Assembly (NCBI GenBank): GCA_937126915.1
Contig: CAKZLM010000097.1
Coordinates: forward strand, 1 to 49,383
Length of the DNA: 49,383 nucleotides
From: an uncultured Alphaproteobacteria bacterium
Lineage (GTDB): Bacteria; Pseudomonadota; Alphaproteobacteria; Sphingomonadales; SMXR01
Reading direction: 5' to 3'
This document shows positions 33,463 through 41,390 of this stretch, piece by piece (the first letter of the stretch is position 1; every line of letters begins with the position of its first letter). A program made the position numbers and the translations under genes. Under the pieces are notes generated by a model. That model was not told where the DNA came from, searched no databases, and worked only from the letters and a program-made list of their open reading frames with translations.

Positions 33463-34646
33463 TGCCTTTGATCCAATCAAAATATATGAGTGCTGCTGTG
33501 ATAGATTGTATCAGGGCAGCACTTTTTGATTTAGACAAATCACACCCAGCACTAGACCACCCGTGGACAGGGGAAACCCGATTAGACAATCTGCAAGGTG
33601 GTGATGTGGCGTTGGGGTTAAAGTCTCTTGATTTGATGAATATTGCCAGTGACTTTGCTGACAAATACAGTATTGGCCTTGCGGCTTTGGATGATTTGCT
33701 TTTGTCAAAACGCACCCTTCAGGATTGGACTGACCTTGCTTGTCGGGCGATAAATTTATGTCAGGCGCAATCAGACCCAGACTTGCGAGCGCAATTGGTA
33801 TTTCAGACATCAGGCACCACAGGGGCTGCCAAACATGTGTGTCATGCATTAGATTTTTTGGATGTTGAATTAAACCAATGGCAACAGCGATTGAAAGACC
33901 GCAAACGTATCGTAAGCTTGGTGCCTCACCATCATATATATGGTTTTTTGTTTGGTGTTGCTCTGCCATCTTATGCTGACATTCCCGTTGTTCGGATCAA
34001 GCATGCCATGCCGGGGGGGCTGGTATCTAAGCTAAAGCCAGGTGATTTGGTTATTGGACACCCCGCTTTTTGGGATTTATTTGCCCGTCAAACAACCCTT
34101 CACAATCGCCTTATCAATGACGTGGTGTTTGTTAATTCAACAGGGCCTTTGTTAGAAGAGACGCAAACAGTTCTTAAAGATTTGGTGATAAAAGATTTTA
34201 TTGAAATTTATGGCTCAACCGAAACTGGGGCCATTGGTGTGCGCCATAAAGCAGATGAACTGTATCGTTTGATGCCATATTGGCAGCGTCAAGACGGGAA
34301 GTTGGTTCACGATCAAAACGGCCAGCTTTATGAGGTTCAGGATCATTTGGTATGGCAAGGTTTTGATCAGTTTTCCCTAGCGGGTCGCAAAGACGATATG
34401 GTTCAAGTGGGGGGGATTAATGTTTCGTTAAATAGCTTGGCGCGATCAATAGAGGGTTTAGAGACAAGCATTCGGTCTTGTACCGTGCGCCTAGAAAAAG
34501 CTGATTTTAAACAACAACTCATTGTTGACGTAACCACTGAAACAGGTGCCGATCAGGCCATTTTAAAACACAAGATAAGAGACTATTTTGAGCGCGCACT
34601 ATCGGTGGGCATCACACCAATCATTTTGTTCCAAGAGTACAGTTAG
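33462..34646 (+). CDS. PYP-type 4-coumarate--CoA ligase
   Basis: Adenylate-forming enzyme of 394 residues, of the short PYP-activation ligase family, expected to activate p-coumarate for transfer to PYP Cys69. The AMP-binding loop is FQTSGTTGAAKHV near 114-126, followed by a core motif EIYGSTETGAIG and the hinge GRKDDMVQVGG. Two features are odd. First, residues about 38-97 look like an acyl-carrier domain (LGLKSLDLMNIASDFADKYS), with Ser55 where phosphopantetheine would attach. Second, the chain ends in ITPIILFQEYS without the usual A10 lysine motif (PxTxSGKxxR), so it is much shorter than plant 4CL. The ATG at 33462 shares its A with the pyp stop TAA. Real CoA dependence cannot be read from the sequence. 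Confidence 0.9.
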   Translation: MPLIQSKYMSAAVIDCIRAALFDLDKSHPALDHPWTGETRLDNLQGGDVALGLKSLDLMNIASDFADKYSIGLAALDDLLLSKRTLQDWTDLACRAINLCQAQSDPDLRAQLVFQTSGTTGAAKHVCHALDFLDVELNQWQQRLKDRKRIVSLVPHHHIYGFLFGVALPSYADIPVVRIKHAMPGGLVSKLKPGDLVIGHPAFWDLFARQTTLHNRLINDVVFVNSTGPLLEETQTVLKDLVIKDFIEIYGSTETGAIGVRHKADELYRLMPYWQRQDGKLVHDQNGQLYEVQDHLVWQGFDQFSLAGRKDDMVQVGGINVSLNSLARSIEGLETSIRSCTVRLEKADFKQQLIVDVTTETGADQAILKHKIRDYFERALSVGITPIILFQEYS

Positions 34647-34654
34647 GATTTCTT

Positions 34655-36223
34655 ATGCTTAAACAGGTCCCCGCAAAAATAGCCATTGGTGAAAACTTAA
34701 CCAGTGAAGAAATTTATCATGCTGCTACCCAGCAAAAAGCTGCTGACTTCAGTCCTTCCGTTCAAAAAACCATTGAGGATTCTGAGCAAAAATTAAACCA
34801 ATGTATTGAACGGGGCCAGTTAATTTATGGTGTGAATACGGGTTTTGGCCCGTTGGCAAAATATCAAATGTCATCGGATCAAAGCAATCAATTGCAAAAA
34901 AATCTGGTGTTTCATCTATCGTCTGGCGTGGGGCAACCATACAGCGCTGAACAAGTGCGGGCGATTATGCTGGTGCGTTTAAATAATTTATCCAAGGGTT
35001 ATTCAGGGGTTTCTTTTAAAACCCTTGCTTTGTTAAAAAACATGCTTGATCAGGATATTTTGCCTTTCATTCCGCAAATGGGAACGGTCGGCGCCAGTGG
35101 AGATCTTACGCCTCTCGCCCATCTCGCATTGGCCATGATGGGGCAAGGCCATGTTTTATCTCGGGACCCTAATAATGACGCCCCTGTGCCTGCTGATCAG
35201 GCGTTAATAGAGGCTGGTCTAGCCCCCCTTGTACCTGAAAAGAAAGACGCGTTGGCTTTGGTGAATGGTACGGCGGCAATGACTGCGGTGGCCGCGTTAA
35301 ACGCTCATCATGCGGACAATATATATCATCTGCAAACACTGCTAAGTGTAATGGATATCGTTTCATCCAAAGCGCCGAAAGAAGCATATCACCCTATTTT
35401 TGCTGAGGTGAGACCACATAAAGGCATGATACATGCGTTTAACAATTTAGCGGCGTTGTTGGGGGTGGATGGATCGGCCTCATTAGGCCAAAAAGCAAGC
35501 AACAGCTATCAGCAGCAAGAAACGGCCCATCAGGCGGTATATTCTTTGCGCTGCGTTGGTCAGGAGTTAGGCGCTTTTTATGATTGTTTAGACCATCATC
35601 AAACGACTGTCGATGTTGAGATTAATTCCGTTTCCGATAATCCCTTGGTCGATAAAGCCTCTGGTGAGGTTTATCATGGCGGTAATTTTTATGGTCAACA
35701 TATTGCCTATGCCAGCGACTTTTTGGGTATTGGTCTGATTAAAATGGGTGTCTTCATGGATCGGGTGGTGGCCAGATTGTGCGACCCCTCGAAAAACAAG
35801 ATGTTCCCTGAATATTTATCGGATCAAACAATAGGCATCCACAGCGGTTTCATGGGCGCACAGGTAACCGTTTCATCTTTGGTGGCAGAGTTGCGCTCGT
35901 TGTCAACACCTGCCAGCATTCAATCGGTACCAACCAATAACGATAACCAAGATGTCGTAACCATGGGCACTATTGCGGCGCGCAAAACAGCACAAATCAT
36001 TGATTTGGTTTATTATATCATCAGCATAGAGGCCTTGATGATGGCGCAGATAGTTGACCTGCAACAAAATATTGAAGACCTGCCGTTGCCTTGTCAACGT
36101 TTGTATCAACTGGTTCGCAGTGTAACGCCAAAATTACAAGAAGATCGCCCTTTAAGCTATGAGATAGAGGCGTTAACCAAGGTTTTAAAACAAGAAGCCA
36201 TCGCTTCTTTTCTTGATAAATAG
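34655..36223 (+). CDS. Tyrosine ammonia-lyase (TAL)
   Basis: Aromatic amino acid ammonia-lyase of 522 residues; should convert L-tyrosine into p-coumarate plus ammonia to feed the PYP chromophore. The autocatalytic MIO cofactor site is Ala147-Ser148-Gly149 in MGTVGASGDLTPLAHLAL. The catalytic tyrosine region is YGVNTGFG at 58-65, and later signatures include SVSDNPLVDKASGEVYHGGN and SVPTNNDNQDVVTMG. The selectivity pair is His87-Leu88 in LVFHLSSGVG: the HL pair marks tyrosine lyases, FL phenylalanine lyases and SH histidine lyases. Position 86 is Phe where Rhodobacter TAL, from memory, has His. It starts 8 bases after the ligase with TTAGGA upstream. Histidine ammonia-lyase is rejected: no other hut genes are present. 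Confidence 0.95.
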   Translation: MLKQVPAKIAIGENLTSEEIYHAATQQKAADFSPSVQKTIEDSEQKLNQCIERGQLIYGVNTGFGPLAKYQMSSDQSNQLQKNLVFHLSSGVGQPYSAEQVRAIMLVRLNNLSKGYSGVSFKTLALLKNMLDQDILPFIPQMGTVGASGDLTPLAHLALAMMGQGHVLSRDPNNDAPVPADQALIEAGLAPLVPEKKDALALVNGTAAMTAVAALNAHHADNIYHLQTLLSVMDIVSSKAPKEAYHPIFAEVRPHKGMIHAFNNLAALLGVDGSASLGQKASNSYQQQETAHQAVYSLRCVGQELGAFYDCLDHHQTTVDVEINSVSDNPLVDKASGEVYHGGNFYGQHIAYASDFLGIGLIKMGVFMDRVVARLCDPSKNKMFPEYLSDQTIGIHSGFMGAQVTVSSLVAELRSLSTPASIQSVPTNNDNQDVVTMGTIAARKTAQIIDLVYYIISIEALMMAQIVDLQQNIEDLPLPCQRLYQLVRSVTPKLQEDRPLSYEIEALTKVLKQEAIASFLDK

Positions 36224-36314
36224 TGTTTTGGTCGGTTTTCGTTGATGCCCTGTTGTGCTTATGTTTTTAGCCGTTTATGATGGCTTAAATTGATCGTTAA
36301 AACAGGAAGATATT

Positions 36315-37739
36315 GTGCCCATAAATATAAAAACCACGCTTTGTTCACATGATACTTTATCAACAAACCACGCAGTGATTCATGCCGTTAATGTATCGCA
36401 ACTAACCGGTTTTAGCGATACGCTAGAGGGGTTTGAAAAAAACCAAGTGTCGACCCAAACAGCGGATGAGCCAAAGGCTGGACAGACAGTTCATATTGTC
36501 GGGCAAGATGGATATTTATCAAAAATCATTTGGTTGGTGGATGAGACCATTTCCGCGACATTTTCGCCTTGGCCCTATGCGGCACTCAAACAGGCATTGC
36601 CAGCGGGTGATTATAGCATTTCGGTTGAAACCTTTGTACAGCATGGCCTTGACGAAAGCGCCTTGGTTTTAGGTTGGTTGTTGGCATCTTATCAGTTTGA
36701 TGATTTAAAATCTGAGGTGCCAGCGGTGGGTGTGGCCCGCTTAGGCGTGGCAGTGTTAGAGCATTTCAAAGCCGTCATTGATGAGGCAGAGGCCATTGCA
36801 TTGGGTCGTGATTTGATTAATTTTCCCACCAATCATATGTCACCTCAGCATCTTGAAGATGCCACCAAAAAGCTGGCCGATCAATTTGGTGCAACCGTTT
36901 CGGTGATTAGTGGTGATGATCTTCTAACGCAAAACTTCCCCGCTATTCATGCGGTTGGCCGTGCAGCTGATGTGGCACCTCGGCTTATTGATATGCGTTG
37001 GGGCAAGGCTGATGCGCCTAACTTAACGTTGGTTGGTAAAGGGGTTTGTTTTGATACTGGTGGTTTGAACCTTAAAACTGGTAATTACATGACCCTGATG
37101 AAAAAGGACATGGGTGGTGCCGCGTCGGTTCTGGCGTTTGCGCACATGATTATGGCATCGGGCGCAGATGTATGTTTGCGCGTTCTTATTCCAGCGGTGG
37201 AAAATTCGGTGGCAGGCAATGCCTTTCGCCCCGGCGATGTTATTGATACCCGTAAAGGCTTAACGGTGGAAATAGGCAATACTGATGCTGAAGGACGCTT
37301 AATTTTATGCGACGCCTTAACCTTTGCCGATGAAGAAAACCCTGACCTTATCATTGATATGGCAACCCTAACAGGCGCAGCCCGTGTGGCCTTGGGGCCT
37401 GATTTGCCGCCACTTTATTGTCGCCGCGATGAAGATGCCCGCGCGTTGATGGATTTGGGCATGCAAAATGGTGATCCGGTATGGCATATGCCGCTGTGGG
37501 CTGATTATGAGCAAAATTTAAGCAGCGATATAGCCGATACCAATAATGTGACATCTGATGGCTTTGCAGGATCAATTACTGCAGGGCTTTATCTTTCAAA
37601 ATTTGTTAAGCCCGAAACAAATTGGATGCATTTGGATGTGTTTGGTTGGTCACCAAGCAGTCGCCCAGGGCGCCCAAAGGGTGGGCACATCATGGCTGTA
37701 CGGACATTGTTTCATGCGCTTAACAAAATTTTAAAATGA
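36315..37739 (+). CDS. Leucyl aminopeptidase-family protein (M17)
   Basis: Cytoplasmic M17 metallo-aminopeptidase of 474 residues, usually hexameric, releasing N-terminal amino acids. The C-terminal catalytic domain is well conserved: GKGVCFDTGGLNLK near 240, then MKKDMGGAASVLAFAH (metal and substrate ligands), IPAVENSVAGNAFRPGDV and the signature NTDAEGRL near 320. Later come IDMATLTGAARVALG and WSPSSRPGRPKGGHIM. The N-terminal domain (1-170) is much more divergent, as usual in the alphaproteobacterial branch. The start is GTG at 36315 behind AGGAAGATATT. It is separated from TAL by 91 bases with no clear terminator, so read-through from the PYP operon is possible, but its role is general peptide turnover. 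Confidence 0.93.
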   Translation: MPINIKTTLCSHDTLSTNHAVIHAVNVSQLTGFSDTLEGFEKNQVSTQTADEPKAGQTVHIVGQDGYLSKIIWLVDETISATFSPWPYAALKQALPAGDYSISVETFVQHGLDESALVLGWLLASYQFDDLKSEVPAVGVARLGVAVLEHFKAVIDEAEAIALGRDLINFPTNHMSPQHLEDATKKLADQFGATVSVISGDDLLTQNFPAIHAVGRAADVAPRLIDMRWGKADAPNLTLVGKGVCFDTGGLNLKTGNYMTLMKKDMGGAASVLAFAHMIMASGADVCLRVLIPAVENSVAGNAFRPGDVIDTRKGLTVEIGNTDAEGRLILCDALTFADEENPDLIIDMATLTGAARVALGPDLPPLYCRRDEDARALMDLGMQNGDPVWHMPLWADYEQNLSSDIADTNNVTSDGFAGSITAGLYLSKFVKPETNWMHLDVFGWSPSSRPGRPKGGHIMAVRTLFHALNKILK

Positions 37740-37853
37740 TAACGTTTCATTAACCAGTTATAAAATAGGGTGTCTTTAACAACTTTTTTCATGTATCATG
37801 AAGGGGTTGTTACAGTGAGATTTCTGTCGTTGGATTATAATTGGGGATGAGAT

Positions 37854-38204
37854 ATGGCTTGGTCTGCTGGTCATGATGTTTTGGAATTTTGGCGTGAAGC
37901 TATGGTGCGATCTGTTAGAAGTGAACACCCAGATTTGACAACGCGTCAAATGGCTATCATTTTAACGGTTTATTTAACCCCGCCACCCCACACGGTGCGT
38001 GGCTTGGCCGAAACCTTAGGCGTTGCCAAACCGGTTATCACCCGCGCCCTCGATACGCTTGGTCAAATGGGCTATTTAAAACGCAAGCGTGATGAGGCTG
38101 ATAAGCGCAATGTTCTTATTCAACGCACCGTTAAAGGCGCGGTTTATTTGCGTGACTTCTCTGACGAAGTTGAAGATGTTGGCGTGGTTGAAGGCGACGA
38201 CTAA
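37854..38204 (+). CDS. MarR-like winged-helix regulator
   Basis: Small winged-helix DNA-binding protein, 116 residues. The recognition part is VRGLAETLGVAKPVITRALD, followed by the wing TLGQMGYLKRKRDEADKRNVL with the D-x-R-pattern of MarR proteins, and the closing helix GAVYLRDFSDEVEDV. It is shorter than classic MarR (about 140 residues) because the N- and C-terminal dimer helices are reduced. The sensed signal is unknown. ATG follows GGGGATGAGAT. It stands alone between the aminopeptidase gene (114 bases upstream) and the convergent rsmB. Confidence 0.82.
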   Translation: MAWSAGHDVLEFWREAMVRSVRSEHPDLTTRQMAIILTVYLTPPPHTVRGLAETLGVAKPVITRALDTLGQMGYLKRKRDEADKRNVLIQRTVKGAVYLRDFSDEVEDVGVVEGDD

Positions 38205-38283
38205 GCGCAATCAGTTAATAAAGCTATTCATCATTTCAAGTTTAAAAATAGGGGATATGGCTCGCTATTTTGTCGTTGCTTGA

Positions 38284-39660
38284 TTAGGATTTTTTGAGCT
38301 TAACCATGAAAAACCCATCGACATTGCCGTGATCGGCCAGCATATCTGGGCGGGTTCTAAGGGCGGCATTATCATAAGATAATTGATCAAGACCACAGCC
38401 AGCGAGGGCCTTTTGCAGGGCCTTATCCATAGCTTTAGGTTTGGCATCCGCGTGACGGTCTAAAAAGGCCTCAAGTTGTTTTTCGCCTTCTTCTTGCTCT
38501 AAAGAACACACGCAATATACCATCTCACCACCGGTTTTTAACAGCGACCAGCAATTATCAAGAATGCTGGCTTGCAGCTCTGCCAGTTCTTTGATGGTCT
38601 GGCTTGATTTAATCCACAAACCATCTGGATGGCGGCGTAGGGTACCCGTGGCGCTGCAAGGGGCATCAACCAAAATGGCGTCAAAAGGGTGATCAGGTTT
38701 AAAATCAAGAATGTCAGCGACAACGATGCTGGCACGATCTGATAATTTGGTGCGCTCAAGGTTTTCGGTGACTTTTTTCAGGCGATGTTCTGAAATATCA
38801 AGGGCGGTGACATGGCCGCCATAATCAGCCAGTTGCATGGTTTTACCACCTGGTGCGGCACACACGTCTAATACCTGCTTGCCGTTTAGGTCATCAAACA
38901 ATTTGGCCGGCAGGCTGGCTGCTAAATCTTGCACCCACCAATGCCCCCCATCATAGCCTTTAAGGCTGGCAACATCACTGCCTGCCACTAATCTTAGGTG
39001 GTGAGGGGTGATCGATGTGGCGTTAAACTCTTTCGTCCATGCGTCACAACTTTCTTGTTGTTTGAGGGTTAAATCCAAAGCAGGACGAAAGGCAATAGAC
39101 CTTGCCATGGCGCGGGTGGCTTTAAGGCCCCACTGTTTTTCCCATCGGTTAATCAACCAGCGCGGTAAAAGCTTTAAGGGATCGCGTTTGGCATCGCGCC
39201 ATAATTTAGGGCGTTGTTTTAAGCTGTTGCGCAATACCCCGTTCGCCAAGCCAGATAGGTGGTTTACCTTAGGGTTTTTGTGGCGCTTAATCAGCTCAAC
39301 CGAGGTGTCAATGGCGGCATGGTCAGCGGTTTCCATGCAATAAATTTGACAAAGGCCGATTAGCAATATCAGTTCGGCGTCATGGGCCTCTTTTTTAAGT
39401 GGTTGGCGTAGCAGGCGCTTTAAGAAAAATTCCAGATAGCCCTTATAGCGCAGCACATCATAAATTAGGCTGCGCACAAAGGCTTTATCACGCGCTTCCA
39501 TACTGCTTTGTTTGTCAAACAAGGCGTTAAAACATTGATCCAACGTTTTTTGTTGCTGCAAAATAGCCTTTAACCCCTCAAGCGCCAGCTTGCGGGTTTT
39601 AAGACCAGTGTTCGATTTGTTTGATGATGATTTGCTTTCTGTCATGGGCTTAAGGAACAT
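38284..39660 (-). CDS. rsmB: 16S rRNA (cytosine-967-C5) methyltransferase, RsmB-like
   Basis: RsmB/NOP2/Sun-family m5C methyltransferase, 458 residues. A NusB-like N-terminal domain (LALEGLKAILQQQKTLDQCF; ANGVLRNSLKQRP) leads to the catalytic domain. The SAM motif is VLDVCAAPGGKTMQLADYG near 260, motif IV with one catalytic cysteine is DAPCSATGTLRRHPD near 333, and motif VI with the other is VYCVCSLEQEEGEKQ near 381. It acts on ribosomal RNA during 30S biogenesis; the exact target cytosine is inferred from E. coli. The start is uncertain: ATG at 39660 and ATG five codons later both lack a good ribosome site. It lies 46 bases after htpX on the same strand. Confidence 0.92.
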   Translation of the reverse strand: MFLKPMTESKSSSNKSNTGLKTRKLALEGLKAILQQQKTLDQCFNALFDKQSSMEARDKAFVRSLIYDVLRYKGYLEFFLKRLLRQPLKKEAHDAELILLIGLCQIYCMETADHAAIDTSVELIKRHKNPKVNHLSGLANGVLRNSLKQRPKLWRDAKRDPLKLLPRWLINRWEKQWGLKATRAMARSIAFRPALDLTLKQQESCDAWTKEFNATSITPHHLRLVAGSDVASLKGYDGGHWWVQDLAASLPAKLFDDLNGKQVLDVCAAPGGKTMQLADYGGHVTALDISEHRLKKVTENLERTKLSDRASIVVADILDFKPDHPFDAILVDAPCSATGTLRRHPDGLWIKSSQTIKELAELQASILDNCWSLLKTGGEMVYCVCSLEQEEGEKQLEAFLDRHADAKPKAMDKALQKALAGCGLDQLSYDNAALRTRPDMLADHGNVDGFFMVKLKKS

Positions 39661-39706
39661 ATTTTAACCAGAAGCGCAATTAAAAAGCTGTCACCACCGG
39701 CGCATG

Positions 39707-40654
39707 TTAATCGCGATTATGGGGGTCAAGCGACGATCGCCCTTTCCCTGCTGATGGCATACGATAACGGCTGCGCCATGTTTTAGGTTGGCGGGTTGCT
39801 TGACTGGGCGGCTTGGTGCCAGCCATTTGTTCAAGCGCTGCAATGCGATTGGCGGTGTTGGGATGGGTGGAAAACAAGCCATCCATTTTTTGCCCATTCA
39901 GAGGGTTGATAATAAATAAATGCGCTGTGGCAGGGTTGTCTTCTGCCGCTTGATTAACCACACGATGTGCCCCTGATTCGATTTTCCGCAAAGCACTGGC
40001 AAGAGCCAGCGGGTTGCCAGAAATTTCGGCACCAATTTTATCAGCGCCATATTCACGGGTGCGACTGATGGCCATTTGCACCAGCATGGCGGCAAAGGGG
40101 GCCAAAATCATCACCAATATCGCCCCTAAAACTCCTGCGCCATTGTGACGGTCGCGCCCGCCAAAGAAAAAAGCGAAATTGGCCAGCATCGAAATAGCCC
40201 CTGCAATGGTGGCGGTAATGGTCATGATCAAGGTGTCACGGTTTTTGACATGGGCCAGTTCGTGCGCCATCACCCCTTCTAATTCTTCTGTGGTTAGCAT
40301 TTGCATAATGCCTCGGGTCGCGGCAACGGCGGCGTTTTCAGGGTTGCGCCCCGTGGCAAAGGCATTGGGTTGTGCGGTTTCCATCACATAAACTTTTGGC
40401 ATGGGTAGGTTGGCACGTTGGCTAAGGCGTTGAACCATGTCATACAGGCGTGGTTCTTCAAGGCGGGTTACTTCGCGTGCACCATGCATGCGCAGCACCA
40501 TTTTATCAGAATTCCAATATGCAAAAAGGTTCATCGCTCCGGCTAAGATCAGGGCGATCAGCAAGCCGCCCTCACCACCCAGCAGCAAACCTGCGCTTAA
40601 AAAAATTGCTGTCATCGCCGCCATCAGGAGGGCGGTTCTCATCATTCCGTTCAT
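39707..40654 (-). CDS. htpX: Membrane zinc metalloprotease HtpX
   Basis: M48-family inner-membrane protease of 315 residues, which degrades damaged membrane proteins. Two N-terminal helices ([37 protein letters not shown]) precede the catalytic domain. The zinc motif is HELAH in [18 protein letters not shown] near 128, and the third ligand lies in [12 protein letters not shown]. Two more transmembrane stretches follow ([20 protein letters not shown] and the [15 protein letters not shown] helix). The C-terminal tail after [17 protein letters not shown] is Arg/Ser/Pro-rich and not conserved. Gene order htpX-rsmB on one strand with a divergent DUF1674 gene is typical of alphaproteobacteria. Confidence 0.96.
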   Translation of the reverse strand: MNGMMRTALLMAAMTAIFLSAGLLLGGEGGLLIALILAGAMNLFAYWNSDKMVLRMHGAREVTRLEEPRLYDMVQRLSQRANLPMPKVYVMETAQPNAFATGRNPENAAVAATRGIMQMLTTEELEGVMAHELAHVKNRDTLIMTITATIAGAISMLANFAFFFGGRDRHNGAGVLGAILVMILAPFAAMLVQMAISRTREYGADKIGAEISGNPLALASALRKIESGAHRVVNQAAEDNPATAHLFIINPLNGQKMDGLFSTHPNTANRIAALEQMAGTKPPSQATRQPKTWRSRYRMPSAGKGRSSLDPHNRD

Positions 40655-40739
40655 CTAAGTCTTGCCTTTTGTCGTAACACATTGCATACCATTGTTCATT
40701 ATGTGGGGTGCCGCTTTGGCCCCGTCAAGAGGATGGAAT

Positions 40740-40904
40740 ATGTCTGACGAGATCAAAAAAGACCAAGCCAACACCGCCGATGACGATAAGGCAAGCGTGG
40801 CTGAGAAAGCCACAAAAAAGCCAAAAGAAATTGGTGGCCCTAAGGGGTTGGAGCCAACCCGTTATGGCGATTGGGAACGCAAAGGCATTTGTGTCGATTT
40901 CTAA
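40740..40904 (+). CDS. DUF1674 / succinate dehydrogenase assembly factor 4-like protein
   Basis: Small protein of 54 residues. After a variable charged N-terminus (MSDEIKKDQANTADDDK) it has the family signature GGPKGLEPTRYGDWERKG and ends CVDF, the hallmark of DUF1674, the bacterial counterpart of mitochondrial SDHAF4/Sdh8, which helps assemble the flavoprotein subunit of succinate dehydrogenase. The ATG at 40740 follows AGAGGATGGAAT; the longer open frame of 26 codons upstream overlaps the htpX promoter region. Function in bacteria is inferred from the eukaryotic protein. It is divergent from htpX. Confidence 0.9.
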   Translation: MSDEIKKDQANTADDDKASVAEKATKKPKEIGGPKGLEPTRYGDWERKGICVDF

Positions 40905-40968
40905 ATTGGCGCATTCCTATGGTTCATGTTAAGCTTTCCTCAAACGGTATCAATTTGGGGAGCATGTC

Positions 40969-41358
40969 ATGGGCAATAGTTACACCACCTTCATTACGCT
41001 TTTAGCGGTTTTCATTACCTTCTATTTTTCTTTAAAAGTAGGGTCATTACGTGGGAAAATTGGCGTCAATGCGCCAAATTGTGATGGCGGGGATGACTTT
41101 AACCGTGCCTTTCGCGTGCATATGAACACGATTGAGCAGATTGTGTTATTTCTCCCCAGTCTTTGGTTAGCACTGCCTGTTTTGGGTGATCTGTATGCTG
41201 CATCAGCTGGGGCGGTGTGGGTTATTGGGCGCTTGCTTTATTCGATCCAATATATGCGTGACCCAAATAGTCGCACATTAGGCATGGTACTAACCTTTTT
41301 ACCCACGGTGGTTTTATGGGGTGCGGCGATGTGGGATGTGATCCAACGTCTTTCTTAA
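40969..41358 (+). CDS. MAPEG-family membrane protein
   Basis: Four-helix membrane protein of 129 residues from the MAPEG group (relatives of microsomal glutathione transferase). It has TLLAVFITFYFSLKVGSLRG as first helix, then FNRAFRVHMNTIEQIVLFLP, the conserved loop with N-x-x-E-x and basic residues that bind glutathione in related enzymes, then VWVIGRLLYSIQYMRDPNSR and a last helix MVLTFLPTVVLWGAAM. Bacterial members are mostly uncharacterised. GGGGAG lies 6 bases before the ATG; another ATG 5 bases upstream is out of frame. It follows the DUF1674 gene by 64 bases. Confidence 0.88.
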   Translation: MGNSYTTFITLLAVFITFYFSLKVGSLRGKIGVNAPNCDGGDDFNRAFRVHMNTIEQIVLFLPSLWLALPVLGDLYAASAGAVWVIGRLLYSIQYMRDPNSRTLGMVLTFLPTVVLWGAAMWDVIQRLS

Positions 41359-41390
41359 GTGTGGTTTGGCAGCGAGGCTATTAAACCTTA

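Noticed and set aside
34655-36223. Histidine or phenylalanine ammonia-lyase instead of tyrosine ammonia-lyase
   Set aside because: The selectivity pair is His-Leu, not Ser-His or Phe-Leu, and the neighbours are PYP and its ligase rather than hut genes.
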